A stretch of DNA of 64,000 nucleotides from Petrimonas sulfuriphila. GTDB lineage: Bacteria > Bacteroidota > Bacteroidia > Bacteroidales > Dysgonomonadaceae. The notes beneath the pieces were generated by a model that saw only the letters and a list, made by a program, of their open reading frames with translations, ran no database searches and had not been told where the DNA came from. Both the position numbers and the translations under genes were made by a program. The DNA lies in the NCBI GenBank assembly GCA_038561985.1, contig CP073276.1, positions 744,001 through 808,000 of the forward strand. Direction: 5' to 3'. Shown piece after piece: positions 40,656 to 48,804 of the stretch. The number at the start of each line of letters is the position of its first letter. The first letter of the stretch is position 1.

Positions 40656-41528
40656 ATGAACAAAAGAAAAGCAAATCAAATTATTAGAGGACAGAATGCT
40701 GTCGATGGCGCCGGAGTTCATCTGCGCCGTGTGTTGGGACCAGTAAACATTGTAGATTTTGACCCATTTTTAATGCTTGACGGCTTTGATTCCGAAGATC
40801 CGAAAGACTACATTAAAGGGTTTCCCTGGCATCCACACAGAGGTATTGAGACCATTACTTATCTAATTAAGGGCAAGGTTGAACATGGCGACAGTCTTGG
40901 AAATAAAGGCACGATCCACGATCTGGAATGCCAATGGATGACAGCAGGTTCAGGCATTATACATCAGGAAATGCCTAAAGAATCTGAAAGAATGCTTGGG
41001 TGCCAGCTTTGGGTAAATTTGCCTGCCAGAGATAAAATGACCATTCCGGCATACGGTGATATCACGCAAGAAAAAGTTACCCTTGTGGAAGAAGAAAACG
41101 CCGTAGTGAGAATCCTAGCCGGCACTTACAAGGGCAAAAGCGGTGTCTTCGAAGGCAAATATGTAAAGGTTAAATATCTAGATATTGATCTGGCTCCCAG
41201 CAGCACATGGACTTACGACGAAACTCCGAATGACCAAACGCTGTTCATCTATTTATTGGACGGCAACCTTGCCGTTGACAACAACCTGTCTCAATTTGAG
41301 AATAAATCATGCGCTGTTTTATTTACTTCAAGCGATAAAGACAGTGACATATACGATTCTGTAGAAGTCCGTTCAGGAAATCAGGGTGCCAGGTTTGTTC
41401 TGTTGGCGGCCAAGCCGTTGAAAGAACCTGTAGCATGGGGTGGCCCAATTGTGATGAATACCAATGAAGAACTGGATCAAGCTTTTAAAGAATTAGATAA
41501 CGGAACATTTATTAAGCATAGCGTATAA
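40656..41528 (+). CDS. Pirin-family protein (bicupin)
   Basis: A 290-residue cupin protein. The N-terminal cupin holds the pirin signature FPWHPHRGIETITYLIKGKVEHGDS, with His and Glu ligands of an iron-type metal site, and LECQWMTAGSGIIHQEMP. The C-terminal cupin follows (SSTWTYDETPNDQTLFIYLLDG). Pirins act as quercetinases or redox-sensing regulators. The role here is unknown. It stands before a small Fe-S protein gene and may be co-expressed with it. Confidence 0.9.
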   Translation: MNKRKANQIIRGQNAVDGAGVHLRRVLGPVNIVDFDPFLMLDGFDSEDPKDYIKGFPWHPHRGIETITYLIKGKVEHGDSLGNKGTIHDLECQWMTAGSGIIHQEMPKESERMLGCQLWVNLPARDKMTIPAYGDITQEKVTLVEEENAVVRILAGTYKGKSGVFEGKYVKVKYLDIDLAPSSTWTYDETPNDQTLFIYLLDGNLAVDNNLSQFENKSCAVLFTSSDKDSDIYDSVEVRSGNQGARFVLLAAKPLKEPVAWGGPIVMNTNEELDQAFKELDNGTFIKHSV

Positions 41529-41675
41529 TTCTACTTCATTTTAAACTCAGAAACTGTTTTAATATTTTTCATGCCCTGTTTTATGCCTATTTCTGGATGG
41601 ATCTGGATTTTCAGCTCACGCATAATAGCGGGCTATTTTAAAGAAATGAAAATTCAAAATAGTTTCTTAATCAAT

Positions 41676-41888
41676 ATGTCAAAAAAAGAATATTCAAACG
41701 AAGAAATTACCATCATTTGGGAATCGGAGAAATGTATTCATTCCGGTATTTGTGTTAAAACACTACCTAAGGTTTATCATCCACAAGAAAGACCCTGGAT
41801 TAAAATCGGTAATGCAACATCCGAAGAATTAATGAATCAAATAAATCTTTGTCCTTCAGGGGCATTGAGTTATAAAAAATTAAAGTAA
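41676..41888 (+). CDS. Small Fe-S domain protein (YjdI / Fer4_19-like)
   Basis: A 70-residue protein from ATG 41676 (the longer frame upstream looks non-coding). It holds ITIIWESEKCIHSGICVKTLPKVY followed by PWIKIGNATSEELMNQINLCPSGALSY. This is the single-cluster Fer4_19 pattern with three cysteines (CxxxxxC, then CPSGA). Homologues such as YjdI often precede acetyltransferases, but none is nearby here. Probably an electron carrier or sensor. Confidence 0.8.
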   Translation: MSKKEYSNEEITIIWESEKCIHSGICVKTLPKVYHPQERPWIKIGNATSEELMNQINLCPSGALSYKKLK

Positions 41889-42003
41889 CCGAACTGACTA
41901 TTCATTATTCTGATTCTATTTCTTTGCACCTTACAAAAAAATAGGATCAGACAACGTTGAATAGAGTCATATTATCTTATCTCTTAGGACGCACAATTCG
42001 CTC

Positions 42004-42507
42004 TTAGGTATAGGCTATGCTTATAATTTCATAAACGATATCTTTCTTGTCTCGTTTTAAAACAACTTTGTCTCCCTCTTTTTTATTCGTCAATGCATTG
42101 GCCAAAGGCGATATAAAGGAGATTTTTCCTTTGGAAACATCAGCTTCATCAACACCCACTATTTGAAAAGTTTTGATTCTCCCGGTTTCTTCCATTTTGA
42201 GAGTTACCCGTGCACCGAACCTTATTTCATCTTGAGGCTGTTCGTCTAAATTAACTATTATGGCGGTGTCGATTCTGTGGTTCAACAGATACAATTTTGC
42301 ATTAATATGGTTCTGCACTATTCGTTTCTCATTTTCATCGGCTTTGTTCAGATTTTCTTTCTCATTGATAAGTTCCTCTCTTTCGGCCAACAGTTCATCC
42401 AGTCCCTCCCGGGTTACATAATTTATTGTTCCTTCCGGTAAATAAGCCCGGGGGGGTACTATCGGAATCTCTTCCTGATCGCTTTCTTTGACAAATCCTC
42501 TGCTCAT
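42004..42507 (-). CDS. GreA/GreB-family transcription elongation factor-like protein
   Basis: A 167-residue protein with a coiled-coil N-terminus (VTREGLDELLAEREELINEKENLNKADENEKRIVQNHINAKLYLLNHRIDTAII). The C-terminal GreA/GreB domain follows (FGARVTLKMEETGRIKTFQIVGVDEADVSKGKISFISPLANALTNKKEGDKV). The coiled coil is shorter than in GreA. Gre factors rescue backtracked RNA polymerase, while shorter relatives such as Rnk only bind it. The Asp/Glu tip of the coiled coil reads KADENEK, which keeps acidic residues. Housekeeping in nature, with its own promoter (42543-42573). Confidence 0.8.
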   Translation of the reverse strand: MSRGFVKESDQEEIPIVPPRAYLPEGTINYVTREGLDELLAEREELINEKENLNKADENEKRIVQNHINAKLYLLNHRIDTAIIVNLDEQPQDEIRFGARVTLKMEETGRIKTFQIVGVDEADVSKGKISFISPLANALTNKKEGDKVVLKRDKKDIVYEIISIAYT

Positions 42508-42542
42508 AACAACTCACGTCTTCTATCTAATGTTTTCCTCTG

Positions 42543-42573
42543 CAAACATAGTTGGATTCTTCAAAATATTCAA
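42543..42573 (-). promoter_or_regulatory. Promoter of the GreA/B-like gene
   Basis: On the minus strand TTG (42571-42573), 20 nt, then TATGTTTG (42543-42550). Both Bacteroidota elements at standard spacing. Confidence 0.65.
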
Positions 42574-42706
42574 GTTTTTGTGTACATTTTTCCTCAGTAT
42601 CAAGACTTAGTCTTACTTGACACGCTACAGGAAGAATTGTTTTTTGTTAAAAAGACACCCGGAAATCAAGGATTGTGTAAATTCATATAAAGGTCGACAC
42701 AGGCAA

Positions 42707-42738
42707 TTTGGCATATTCAACTATTGTTCATACTTTTG
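42707..42738 (+). promoter_or_regulatory. Promoter of the ABC-F gene
   Basis: TTTG (42707-42710), 20 nt, then TACTTTTG (42731-42738). Expected transcript start near 42745, giving a leader of about 127 nt before the ABC-F ATG at 42872. Confidence 0.8.
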
Positions 42739-42762
42739 CATTCGAATTAAAAAGATACTCCA

Positions 42763-42780
42763 ATGAAAATAAACAATTAA
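42763..42780 (+). CDS. Candidate leader peptide MKINN ahead of the ABC-F gene
   Basis: A five-codon frame, ATG AAA ATA AAC AAT TAA, begins about 18 nt into the predicted transcript. Its last three codons, stop included, lie in the 5' arm of the outer leader stem (42773-42784). A ribosome stalled on it would hold that arm open. Very short leader peptides regulate several ribosome-protection genes elsewhere. That this one is translated is an inference. Confidence 0.45.
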   Translation: MKINN

Positions 42781-42867
42781 TAGTTGTTGGTTTTATTAAA
42801 CCGACACCAGAGAGTCCCACCTACTTCGGTTTAATCCGGTTCCTGCATGGAATCCACTATTAATTGT
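42773..42867 (+). promoter_or_regulatory. Leader with nested stems before the ABC-F gene (candidate translational attenuator)
   Basis: The outer stem pairs ACAATTAATAGT (42773-42784) with ACTATTAATTGT (42856-42867), a perfect 12-bp match whose 3' arm ends five nt before the ABC-F ATG and would cover its ribosome-binding region. An inner stem pairs ATTAAACCGA (42795-42804) with TCGGTTTAAT (42826-42835), a perfect ten-bp match. A second CGGTT at 42837-42841 could compete for the inner stem's 5' arm. The layout promoter, short leader peptide, competing stems, gene is that of an inducible attenuator. Confidence 0.6.
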
Positions 42868-42871
42868 AACA

Positions 42872-44476
42872 ATGAGTATTATCGTAAGTGATATTTCCTA
42901 TCACTATTTCAATCGACCTACATTATTTGAATCGGTTAGTTTTTCCGTTTCACCAGGCGGGAAAGTGTCCCTCATCGGCAACAACGGCACAGGAAAATCC
43001 ACTCTCCTTAAAATGCTGGCAGGCGAACTGACACCTTCTTCGGGCAATATCCGGGTATCGGCATCCCCTTATTACATTCCTCAACAGATTGACTTTAAGG
43101 AGCAGACCCTGGCAGAAACCCTGGGGGTATCTGAAAAAATAAAAGCCCTGCAGGCCATCTATGGAGGTTCTGTTGACCAGGGTCATTACGACACCCTGAA
43201 CGATGATTGGGATATCGAAGACAGGTGCCGCGTAGCTTTAACACATTGGGGATTATTGAATCTGCCTATTGACCTACCCATTTTGCAGTTAAGTGGAGGG
43301 GAAAAAACGAAAGTCTTGTTGGCGGGATTAACCGTTCACAACCCCGATGTCGTTTTGTTGGACGAGCCGACCAACCACCTCGACTACGTAGCAAGGAAGA
43401 AGCTTTATGAGTACATATCCCAGACAAAAGCTACGGTTATCATTGTCAGCCATGATATTACGCTGCTTAATCTTTTGGAGGAAACGTTCGAGTTGACCCC
43501 TAAAGGCATTAAGCTGTACGGGGGAAATTACGATTTTTACTGGTCACAGAAAGAGACTGAGAATCGCGCTTTGGAACAGCAAATTGATGCGGAACAGACG
43601 GCTTTACGGATCGCCCGAAAGAGAGCGCAAGAAATTCGCGAACGTCAGGAAAGAAGAGCGTCACACGGTGAACGGAGCAAACAGAAAGGAGGGCTTGCCC
43701 GTATCGTTTTAAATGCACGCCGCAACCTGTCTGAAAACAGTTCCGCCAAGTTGAAAGAAAAACACTCCGGAATCATTAACGACACTCAACAACGCTTATC
43801 CGCCCTAAAAGGAAAACAACAGAGGAACAGTGAATTGAAGATTAATTTTGAGGACGCCAAACTGCATGATGGAAAAGTTTTGATTGCGGCTGAAAATTTG
43901 AATTTTGGGTACACGGAAAACAAATACCTGTGGCCTTCTCCGTTAGACACGGAAGTTCGAAGCGGAGAAAGAATACACATTCTCGGGGACAACGGGAGTG
44001 GAAAAACAACATTGATCAAACTCTTGCTGGGTGAACTTTCACCAACACAAGGCCATGTCTCCCGGGCAGATTTTTCATATATCTATCTTGATCAAGAGTA
44101 TGCTCGGGTCAACAAAAAACTGACGGTGTTGGAATTAGCAGAACAACACAACGAAAACAACCTGTCCGACCACGAAATAAAACTGCGGCTTAACCGCGCA
44201 TTGTTTCCCCAAGAGACCTGGGATAAAAACTGTCAAGCGTTGAGTGGAGGTGAACGTATGCGCCTTTACTTATGCTGCCTGATGATTTCCAACCACGTCC
44301 CGGATATTTTCATATTGGATGAGCCTACGAATAATCTTGATGTCTCAAGTTTATCGATACTGGCCCATACCATCAAAAAGTATCGGGGTACGGTACTGGT
44401 TATTTCCCATGATGCATATTTCATCAATGAGATTGGGGTAACAAAGAGCATTCAATTAGGAACAAAACAAAAATAA
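42872..44476 (+). CDS. ABC-F family ATPase (ribosome-associated)
   Basis: A 534-residue protein with two ATP-binding cassettes and no membrane segments. The first has GNNGTGKSTLLK (Walker A), LSGGEKTKV and VLLDEPTNHLD. The second has GDNGSGKTTLIK, LSGGERMRL and FILDEPTNNLD. A charged linker of about 90 residues (AEQTALRIARKRAQEIRERQERR and on) separates them, as in ABC-F proteins that enter the ribosomal E site. Some of these protect against macrolide, lincosamide, streptogramin or pleuromutilin drugs, and others are housekeeping translation factors. The attenuator-like leader favours an inducible resistance role, but the subfamily cannot be fixed by eye. Confidence 0.92.
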   Translation: MSIIVSDISYHYFNRPTLFESVSFSVSPGGKVSLIGNNGTGKSTLLKMLAGELTPSSGNIRVSASPYYIPQQIDFKEQTLAETLGVSEKIKALQAIYGGSVDQGHYDTLNDDWDIEDRCRVALTHWGLLNLPIDLPILQLSGGEKTKVLLAGLTVHNPDVVLLDEPTNHLDYVARKKLYEYISQTKATVIIVSHDITLLNLLEETFELTPKGIKLYGGNYDFYWSQKETENRALEQQIDAEQTALRIARKRAQEIRERQERRASHGERSKQKGGLARIVLNARRNLSENSSAKLKEKHSGIINDTQQRLSALKGKQQRNSELKINFEDAKLHDGKVLIAAENLNFGYTENKYLWPSPLDTEVRSGERIHILGDNGSGKTTLIKLLLGELSPTQGHVSRADFSYIYLDQEYARVNKKLTVLELAEQHNENNLSDHEIKLRLNRALFPQETWDKNCQALSGGERMRLYLCCLMISNHVPDIFILDEPTNNLDVSSLSILAHTIKKYRGTVLVISHDAYFINEIGVTKSIQLGTKQK

Positions 44477-44676
44477 TTTTTTTATACAGATACAAAAAAA
44501 TACACTACTTTTACTTTTTTTAGAAACAGTAGGCACATAAATAGAAAAGAATCCGTGATGATGTAAACAAACCCCGACGTTTATGTCGAGGCTATCCCTT
44601 GGTAATGCTCAGGTAAATCCTTGCCCGAGTCATCTTACGTACAAATAAATACCCCAATTATCATTATGTAAAGAAG

Positions 44677-44964
44677 ATGAAAAAGTTATTGATCATTACA
44701 CTTATCTTAAGCATTGTTTCCGTTGTATTTATGGTTTTCAATTTTGCCGCTTCAACGGATATTTATCGCGATTATGTTGGAACAGCAATTGTTTCAGGAC
44801 AGATCATCGATAATGTCGGTAAATTGCCCGAATGGACAACCTGTAAGGGTGAATGGCAGTTATTACGGATAGATTTAATTGTTCGGTTCATTTTCATGCT
44901 ACTGGTTACCGTGGTTCTGGCAAAATTGATAAGAAGCCACAAGGTTAGGTCAAATCACCAGTAA
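44677..44964 (+). CDS. Small membrane protein
   Basis: A 95-residue protein with two predicted membrane spans, LLIITLILSIVSVVFMVFNFA at the N-terminus and LIVRFIFMLLVTVVLAKLI near the C-terminus. Between them lies a loop containing GQIIDNVGKLPEWTTCKGEWQ. I do not recognise a family. It follows the ABC-F gene after 200 bp and precedes the convergent MATE gene. In between lies a small stem (CCCCGAC with GTCGAGG at about 44574-44593). Function unknown. Confidence 0.6.
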   Translation: MKKLLIITLILSIVSVVFMVFNFAASTDIYRDYVGTAIVSGQIIDNVGKLPEWTTCKGEWQLLRIDLIVRFIFMLLVTVVLAKLIRSHKVRSNHQ

Positions 44965-44979
44965 GGAAGTTAATCCCTT

Positions 44980-46353
44980 TTATTTCCTAACCCTCATTCC
45001 TTTATACTGATAGGTAAACGTCAGGATTGTTACAAAAAACGCGATTAAATCAGCGGCAGGCATACTCATAAAAACTCCATCCAAACCAAAATACCGGGGG
45101 AGCAAAAGTAAAAAGGGAATCAGAAAAATAAGCTGCCGCGTCAACGATAGGAACACGGCTATTTTTGCTTTTCCAACCGACTGGAAAAAGTTACTGATAA
45201 CCATCTGAACGGCAATAACAGGAAACAAAACAGTGGTAATTCTCAATCCGCGGACAGAGATGTCAAGAAGCTCCCTGTCGCTGGTAAACATGCGCATGAT
45301 CAAAGTTGGGAATAGTTGGGAAAATAAAAAACCGAAAGTCATGATTAAAACACTTACGATGATCGTGTACCTGAGCGCCTTGAACGACCTGTCGATTTGT
45401 TTTGCCCCGTAGTTGTATCCTACGATTGGCTGCATACCCATTGTTAAACCAATAACAATCATCCCGAACAGGAAAAGTATCCGGTTGATGATTCCGTATG
45501 CCCCGATAGCAAGATCACCACCATGTTTCATCAATCCGAAATTGATAATCGAAACAACAAGGCTGGAGGTGAGATTCATAAGAAAAGGAGAAACACCGAT
45601 AGCCATCATGTTGACGACCGTCTTTCCGGACAATTTAAACCCCTTTATCTCAAAACGAATAAGGCTGTTCTTGTTGAAAAAGTGCATCAGCACCCACACC
45701 AATCCCGCAAGCTGGGAGAGGACTGTGGCCAGCGCTGTCCCTTTCATGCCCCAGCCAAGAACAAAAATGAAAATTGGCGCAAGTAAAACATTTACTGCAA
45801 CTGTCAGGAAAGAAGAGAGCATTGCCTTTTTAGGATATCCGGTCACACGCATAATGTTATTCAGCCCGATAAAGACAAAACCAACAGGAATTCCTATCAT
45901 GTAAACCGACAAGAAATCACTTGCGTAAGGCAACAACGTTTCACTAGCTCCAAAAAGCTTTAAAACAGGTTCCAGGAAAAACAGCGTCACTACCCCAAGC
46001 AATGTCCCGTTCACTGTATTTACCAAGGCAACATGTCCAAGTATACTTCGTGCGTTCTCTTCGTCTTTTTCACCTAATCTGATAGAGGTTAGTGTTGCAC
46101 CTCCCACACCAATAAGGGTGGAAAAAGCGGCAAGAATATTCATAATCGGAAAAGTCACAGCCATGCCCGAAAGTGCGGATGCACCGATACCGTGCCCAAT
46201 AAAAATACTGTCCACTATATGGTAAAGCGATGTGATAACCATACCGATAATAGCGGGTAAAGAGTATTGTGCGAGAAGTTTTTTGATGTCGCCCCTTCCC
46301 AAAAGGTGCGGATCGTTAGTGTTGTTTTGGCGTAACACCTTTGTTATGTTCAT
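44980..46353 (-). CDS. MATE-family efflux transporter
   Basis: A 457-residue antiporter of the MATE/MepA class with about 12 membrane helices, driven by Na+ or H+. It starts MNITKVLRQNNTNDPHLLGRGDIKKLLAQYSLPAIIGM. The typical family stretches IDSIFIGHGIGASALSGMAVTFPI and AIGAYGIINRILFLFGMIVIGLTMGMQPIVGYNYGAKQIDR are present. I start at ATG 46353. A start at 46374 would lie beyond the predicted transcript start. Drugs or metabolites exported are unknown. Its position beside the ABC-F gene gives a small drug-resistance flavour to this stretch. Confidence 0.92.
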   Translation of the reverse strand: MNITKVLRQNNTNDPHLLGRGDIKKLLAQYSLPAIIGMVITSLYHIVDSIFIGHGIGASALSGMAVTFPIMNILAAFSTLIGVGGATLTSIRLGEKDEENARSILGHVALVNTVNGTLLGVVTLFFLEPVLKLFGASETLLPYASDFLSVYMIGIPVGFVFIGLNNIMRVTGYPKKAMLSSFLTVAVNVLLAPIFIFVLGWGMKGTALATVLSQLAGLVWVLMHFFNKNSLIRFEIKGFKLSGKTVVNMMAIGVSPFLMNLTSSLVVSIINFGLMKHGGDLAIGAYGIINRILFLFGMIVIGLTMGMQPIVGYNYGAKQIDRSFKALRYTIIVSVLIMTFGFLFSQLFPTLIMRMFTSDRELLDISVRGLRITTVLFPVIAVQMVISNFFQSVGKAKIAVFLSLTRQLIFLIPFLLLLPRYFGLDGVFMSMPAADLIAFFVTILTFTYQYKGMRVRK

Positions 46354-46363
46354 AACCCGGGCA

Positions 46364-46371
46364 CAAAGGTA
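46364..46371 (-). promoter_or_regulatory. Putative -7 box for the MATE gene
   Basis: On the minus strand TACCTTTG followed by TGC, ten nt upstream of the ATG at 46353, implying a nearly leaderless transcript. No -33 element at the right distance. Confidence 0.5.
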
Positions 46372-46466
46372 CAAAATTTATGTCAAGCTCGTTTGGGGAT
46401 TTAGATTTCTTAAGAGTTAAGTAACGCACAAAATTAAATTTTTCCGGGAAACCCCGAGAACCATCC

Positions 46467-46497
46467 TTGTTTTTCTTGAAAAAAAGAAGTAGTTTTG
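46467..46497 (+). promoter_or_regulatory. Promoter of the sugar isomerase/oxidoreductase genes
   Basis: TTG (46467-46469), 20 nt, then TAGTTTTG (46490-46497). Standard spacing, 80 nt upstream of the isomerase ATG at 46577. Confidence 0.7.
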
Positions 46498-46576
46498 CGT
46501 GGAATCAAGTCAGTCTACGAACCCGGCAAACACTTATCCTATAGTATTTTCTTAAATCATAAAAAACAGAATAAAC

Positions 46577-47566
46577 ATGGCACGATTAGTTACACTCTAT
46601 TCCCTGCAATGGGGCGATTTATCACTGGAAGAGGTTTGCGTAAAGGCAAAAGCATTCGGTTACGACGGACTTGAATTAGGATTACCCGACCACCTGGATG
46701 TCCGTCAGACCGATCCTGCCTATTACAAGGGCATTAAAGACCTTTTGGAAAAATACGGCATGCAATTGCGAACCATCTCCTCCCACTTGGTAGGGCAAGC
46801 TGTGTGCGATAAAATTGACGAACGCCACAAAAGTATCCTCCCCGATTATATCTGGGGAGACGGCGATCCGGAAGGAGTCCGCCGACGTGCCGCTGAAGAA
46901 TTAATCCTGACGGCCCGGGCAGCCCGGGTGCTGGGGGTTGACACCGTCGTAGGGTTCACCGGAAGTCCAATATGGCATTTGTTGTATTCTTTCCCTCCTG
47001 TTCCACAATCCACTATCGATAAAGGATACCAAGATTTCGCAACCCGGTTCGCACCAATTCTGGACGAATTTGAAAAGCTGGGGGTTCGTTTCGCATTAGA
47101 GGTACATCCCACCGAAATTGCTTTCGACACCTTTTCTGCCCAAAGGGCATTGGAGGCCTTGGATCATCACCCCGCTTTCGGGTTCAACTACGATCCGAGC
47201 CATTTGGGATACCAGGGAGTAGATTACGTGGATTTTATCTATCAGTTTCCCGACCGGATTTTTCACGTGCACATGAAAGATGCTTACTGGAGTGACACTC
47301 CCAAACAAGTAGGAGTATTCGGAGGACACGTCCCTTTCGGCGACCCCCGTCGCTTTTGGAACTTCCGCAGTGTAGGGCGCGGGAAAATAAAATTCGAAGA
47401 GATTATACGTGCCCTTAATGCCATAGGATACCAGGGCCCGCTTTCGATAGAGTGGGAAGACAGTGCTATGGACCGCGAGCATGGAGCCCGTGAATCGTGT
47501 GAGTACACCAAGCGGCTGGACTTTCAGGTATCCGGACATGCGTTTGATGCTTTTTTTGCCAAATAA
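46577..47566 (+). CDS. Sugar phosphate isomerase/epimerase (TIM barrel)
   Basis: A 329-residue TIM-barrel protein of the AP endonuclease 2-like/IolE-type group. Typical stretches are [36 protein letters not shown] with a metal-binding Glu, [35 protein letters not shown] (Asp, His, His of the metal site) and [17 protein letters not shown] (Glu). It acts on an unknown sugar or polyol. The oxidoreductase gene starts 19 nt downstream, a pair frequently seen in sugar catabolism in Bacteroidota. Confidence 0.88.
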   Translation: MARLVTLYSLQWGDLSLEEVCVKAKAFGYDGLELGLPDHLDVRQTDPAYYKGIKDLLEKYGMQLRTISSHLVGQAVCDKIDERHKSILPDYIWGDGDPEGVRRRAAEELILTARAARVLGVDTVVGFTGSPIWHLLYSFPPVPQSTIDKGYQDFATRFAPILDEFEKLGVRFALEVHPTEIAFDTFSAQRALEALDHHPAFGFNYDPSHLGYQGVDYVDFIYQFPDRIFHVHMKDAYWSDTPKQVGVFGGHVPFGDPRRFWNFRSVGRGKIKFEEIIRALNAIGYQGPLSIEWEDSAMDREHGARESCEYTKRLDFQVSGHAFDAFFAK

Positions 47567-47585
47567 TCAACAAAAATACAGTGTA

Positions 47586-48740
47586 ATGGAGAACAGACGA
47601 TTAAAAATGGGAATGGTCGGAGGCGGTATAACCGGCTTTATCGGAGCCATTCACCTTCGCGCAGCCTTGATGGAGAATATGGTAGAATTGGCCTGCGGAT
47701 GTTTCAGCTCAAACCCGGAGGTATCGAAAGAATCGGGACGCACTTATTTCCTGCCGGACCATCGTATTTACAGCACCTACCGGGAGATGTTTGAGAAAGA
47801 AACGGACCTGCCGGAAAACGAAAGGATGGATTTCGTGGTGATCGTCACCCCCAACAAATACCATTTCGAACCGGCTATGATGGCCTTGGAAAGGGGCTTT
47901 CACGTGGTACTGGATAAACCCATGACATTCTCCCTTGAAGAAGCCAAAACACTTCAAAAAAAAGTGGAAGAAACCGGTTTGGTACTGGCTTTGACTCACG
48001 TTTACTCCGGATATCCCGCGGTAAAAGAGATGAAGGCGAGAATTGCCGCAGGAGAGTTGGGCAAATTGCGCCGTGTATACGTAGAATACCCGCAGGGTTG
48101 GCTGGCGGAACGCATCGAGTTAATGGAAGGGAACAATGCGGGATGGCGTACCGATCCACAATTATCGGGGAAGGCAGGTTGTATGGGTGATATAGGAACC
48201 CATGCCTGGCATTTGTGCGAATACGTAACCGGATTAAAAGTGGTGGAACTTTGCGCCGAACTGAATACTTTCGTTCCCGGGCGTCCGATTGATGACGACG
48301 GAGTGGCCATGATGCGGATGGAAGAAGGGGTAAAAGCCCTGCTTTCGGCCAGTCAGGTTGCCGTGGGTGAAGCCAACAACATCAACATCCGTGTCTATGG
48401 GGAAAAGGGAGGAATACAATGGGTTCAGGAGCATCCCAACCAGCTTTTCCTAAAAAAAGGGAACAGCCCCGAGGAAGTGATGCATATCGGCGGGAACCAT
48501 CCTTACCTGGGTAAAAATACCCGGTGGAACATACGTACACCCGGAGGGCATCCCGAAGGTTTTATCGAAGCTTTCGCCAATATCTACCGTAACTTCGCGC
48601 TGACGGTGAAGGCAAAAATGAAAAAAGCCCCCCCTCTGCCGATATACTGGATTTTCCGGATGTGTACGACGGTGTACGGGGTATGCAATTTATTGAAACG
48701 GTCGTGGAGTCAGGATGGAGCGACGGCCCAAAATGGATAA
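47586..48740 (+). CDS. Gfo/Idh/MocA-family oxidoreductase, C-terminus frameshifted
   Basis: An NAD(P)-dependent dehydrogenase. From ATG 47586 it shows GMVGGGITGFIGAIHLRAAL (Rossmann), DFVVIVTPNKYHFEPAMMALERGFHVVLDKPMT, and MGDIGTHAWHLCEYVTGL with His and Asp of the active site. After residue ~345 the reading frame turns into unlikely sequence (PPLPIYWIFRMCTTVYGVC). In the frame two bases on, the family's normal ending appears (DILDFPDVYDGVRGMQFIETVVESGW and so on) to a stop at 48752-48754. The switch lies at a run of seven C (48628-48634). Either a real mutation, a phase-variable tract, or a sequencing error. The active site is upstream of the break. Confidence 0.88.
   Translation: MENRRLKMGMVGGGITGFIGAIHLRAALMENMVELACGCFSSNPEVSKESGRTYFLPDHRIYSTYREMFEKETDLPENERMDFVVIVTPNKYHFEPAMMALERGFHVVLDKPMTFSLEEAKTLQKKVEETGLVLALTHVYSGYPAVKEMKARIAAGELGKLRRVYVEYPQGWLAERIELMEGNNAGWRTDPQLSGKAGCMGDIGTHAWHLCEYVTGLKVVELCAELNTFVPGRPIDDDGVAMMRMEEGVKALLSASQVAVGEANNINIRVYGEKGGIQWVQEHPNQLFLKKGNSPEEVMHIGGNHPYLGKNTRWNIRTPGGHPEGFIEAFANIYRNFALTVKAKMKKAPPLPIYWIFRMCTTVYGVCNLLKRSWSQDGATAQNG
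48628..48634 (+). other. Run of seven C at a frameshift
   Basis: Seven C between GAAAAAAG and TCTGCC. Eight (or five) would join the oxidoreductase to its normal C-terminal frame. Homopolymers of this length are prone to slippage and to sequencing errors. Confidence 0.85.
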
Positions 48741-48771
48741 AGTGGAGGGAGTAGTATTCCATAAAAAACAG

Positions 48772-48779
48772 TAAATTTG
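48772..48779 (+). promoter_or_regulatory. Putative -7 box for the acyl-CoA synthetase gene
   Basis: TAAATTTG followed by C lies 26 nt upstream of the ATG at 48805. No clear -33 element. Confidence 0.5.
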
Positions 48780-48804
48780 CAGCAAAAAATTAAATCCAAC
48801 ATCG

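Noticed and set aside
41571-41675. 35-codon extension of the Fe-S protein
   Set aside because: Its composition (PCFMPISGWIWIFSSRI) is unlike the family and the ATG at 41676 begins the known domain.
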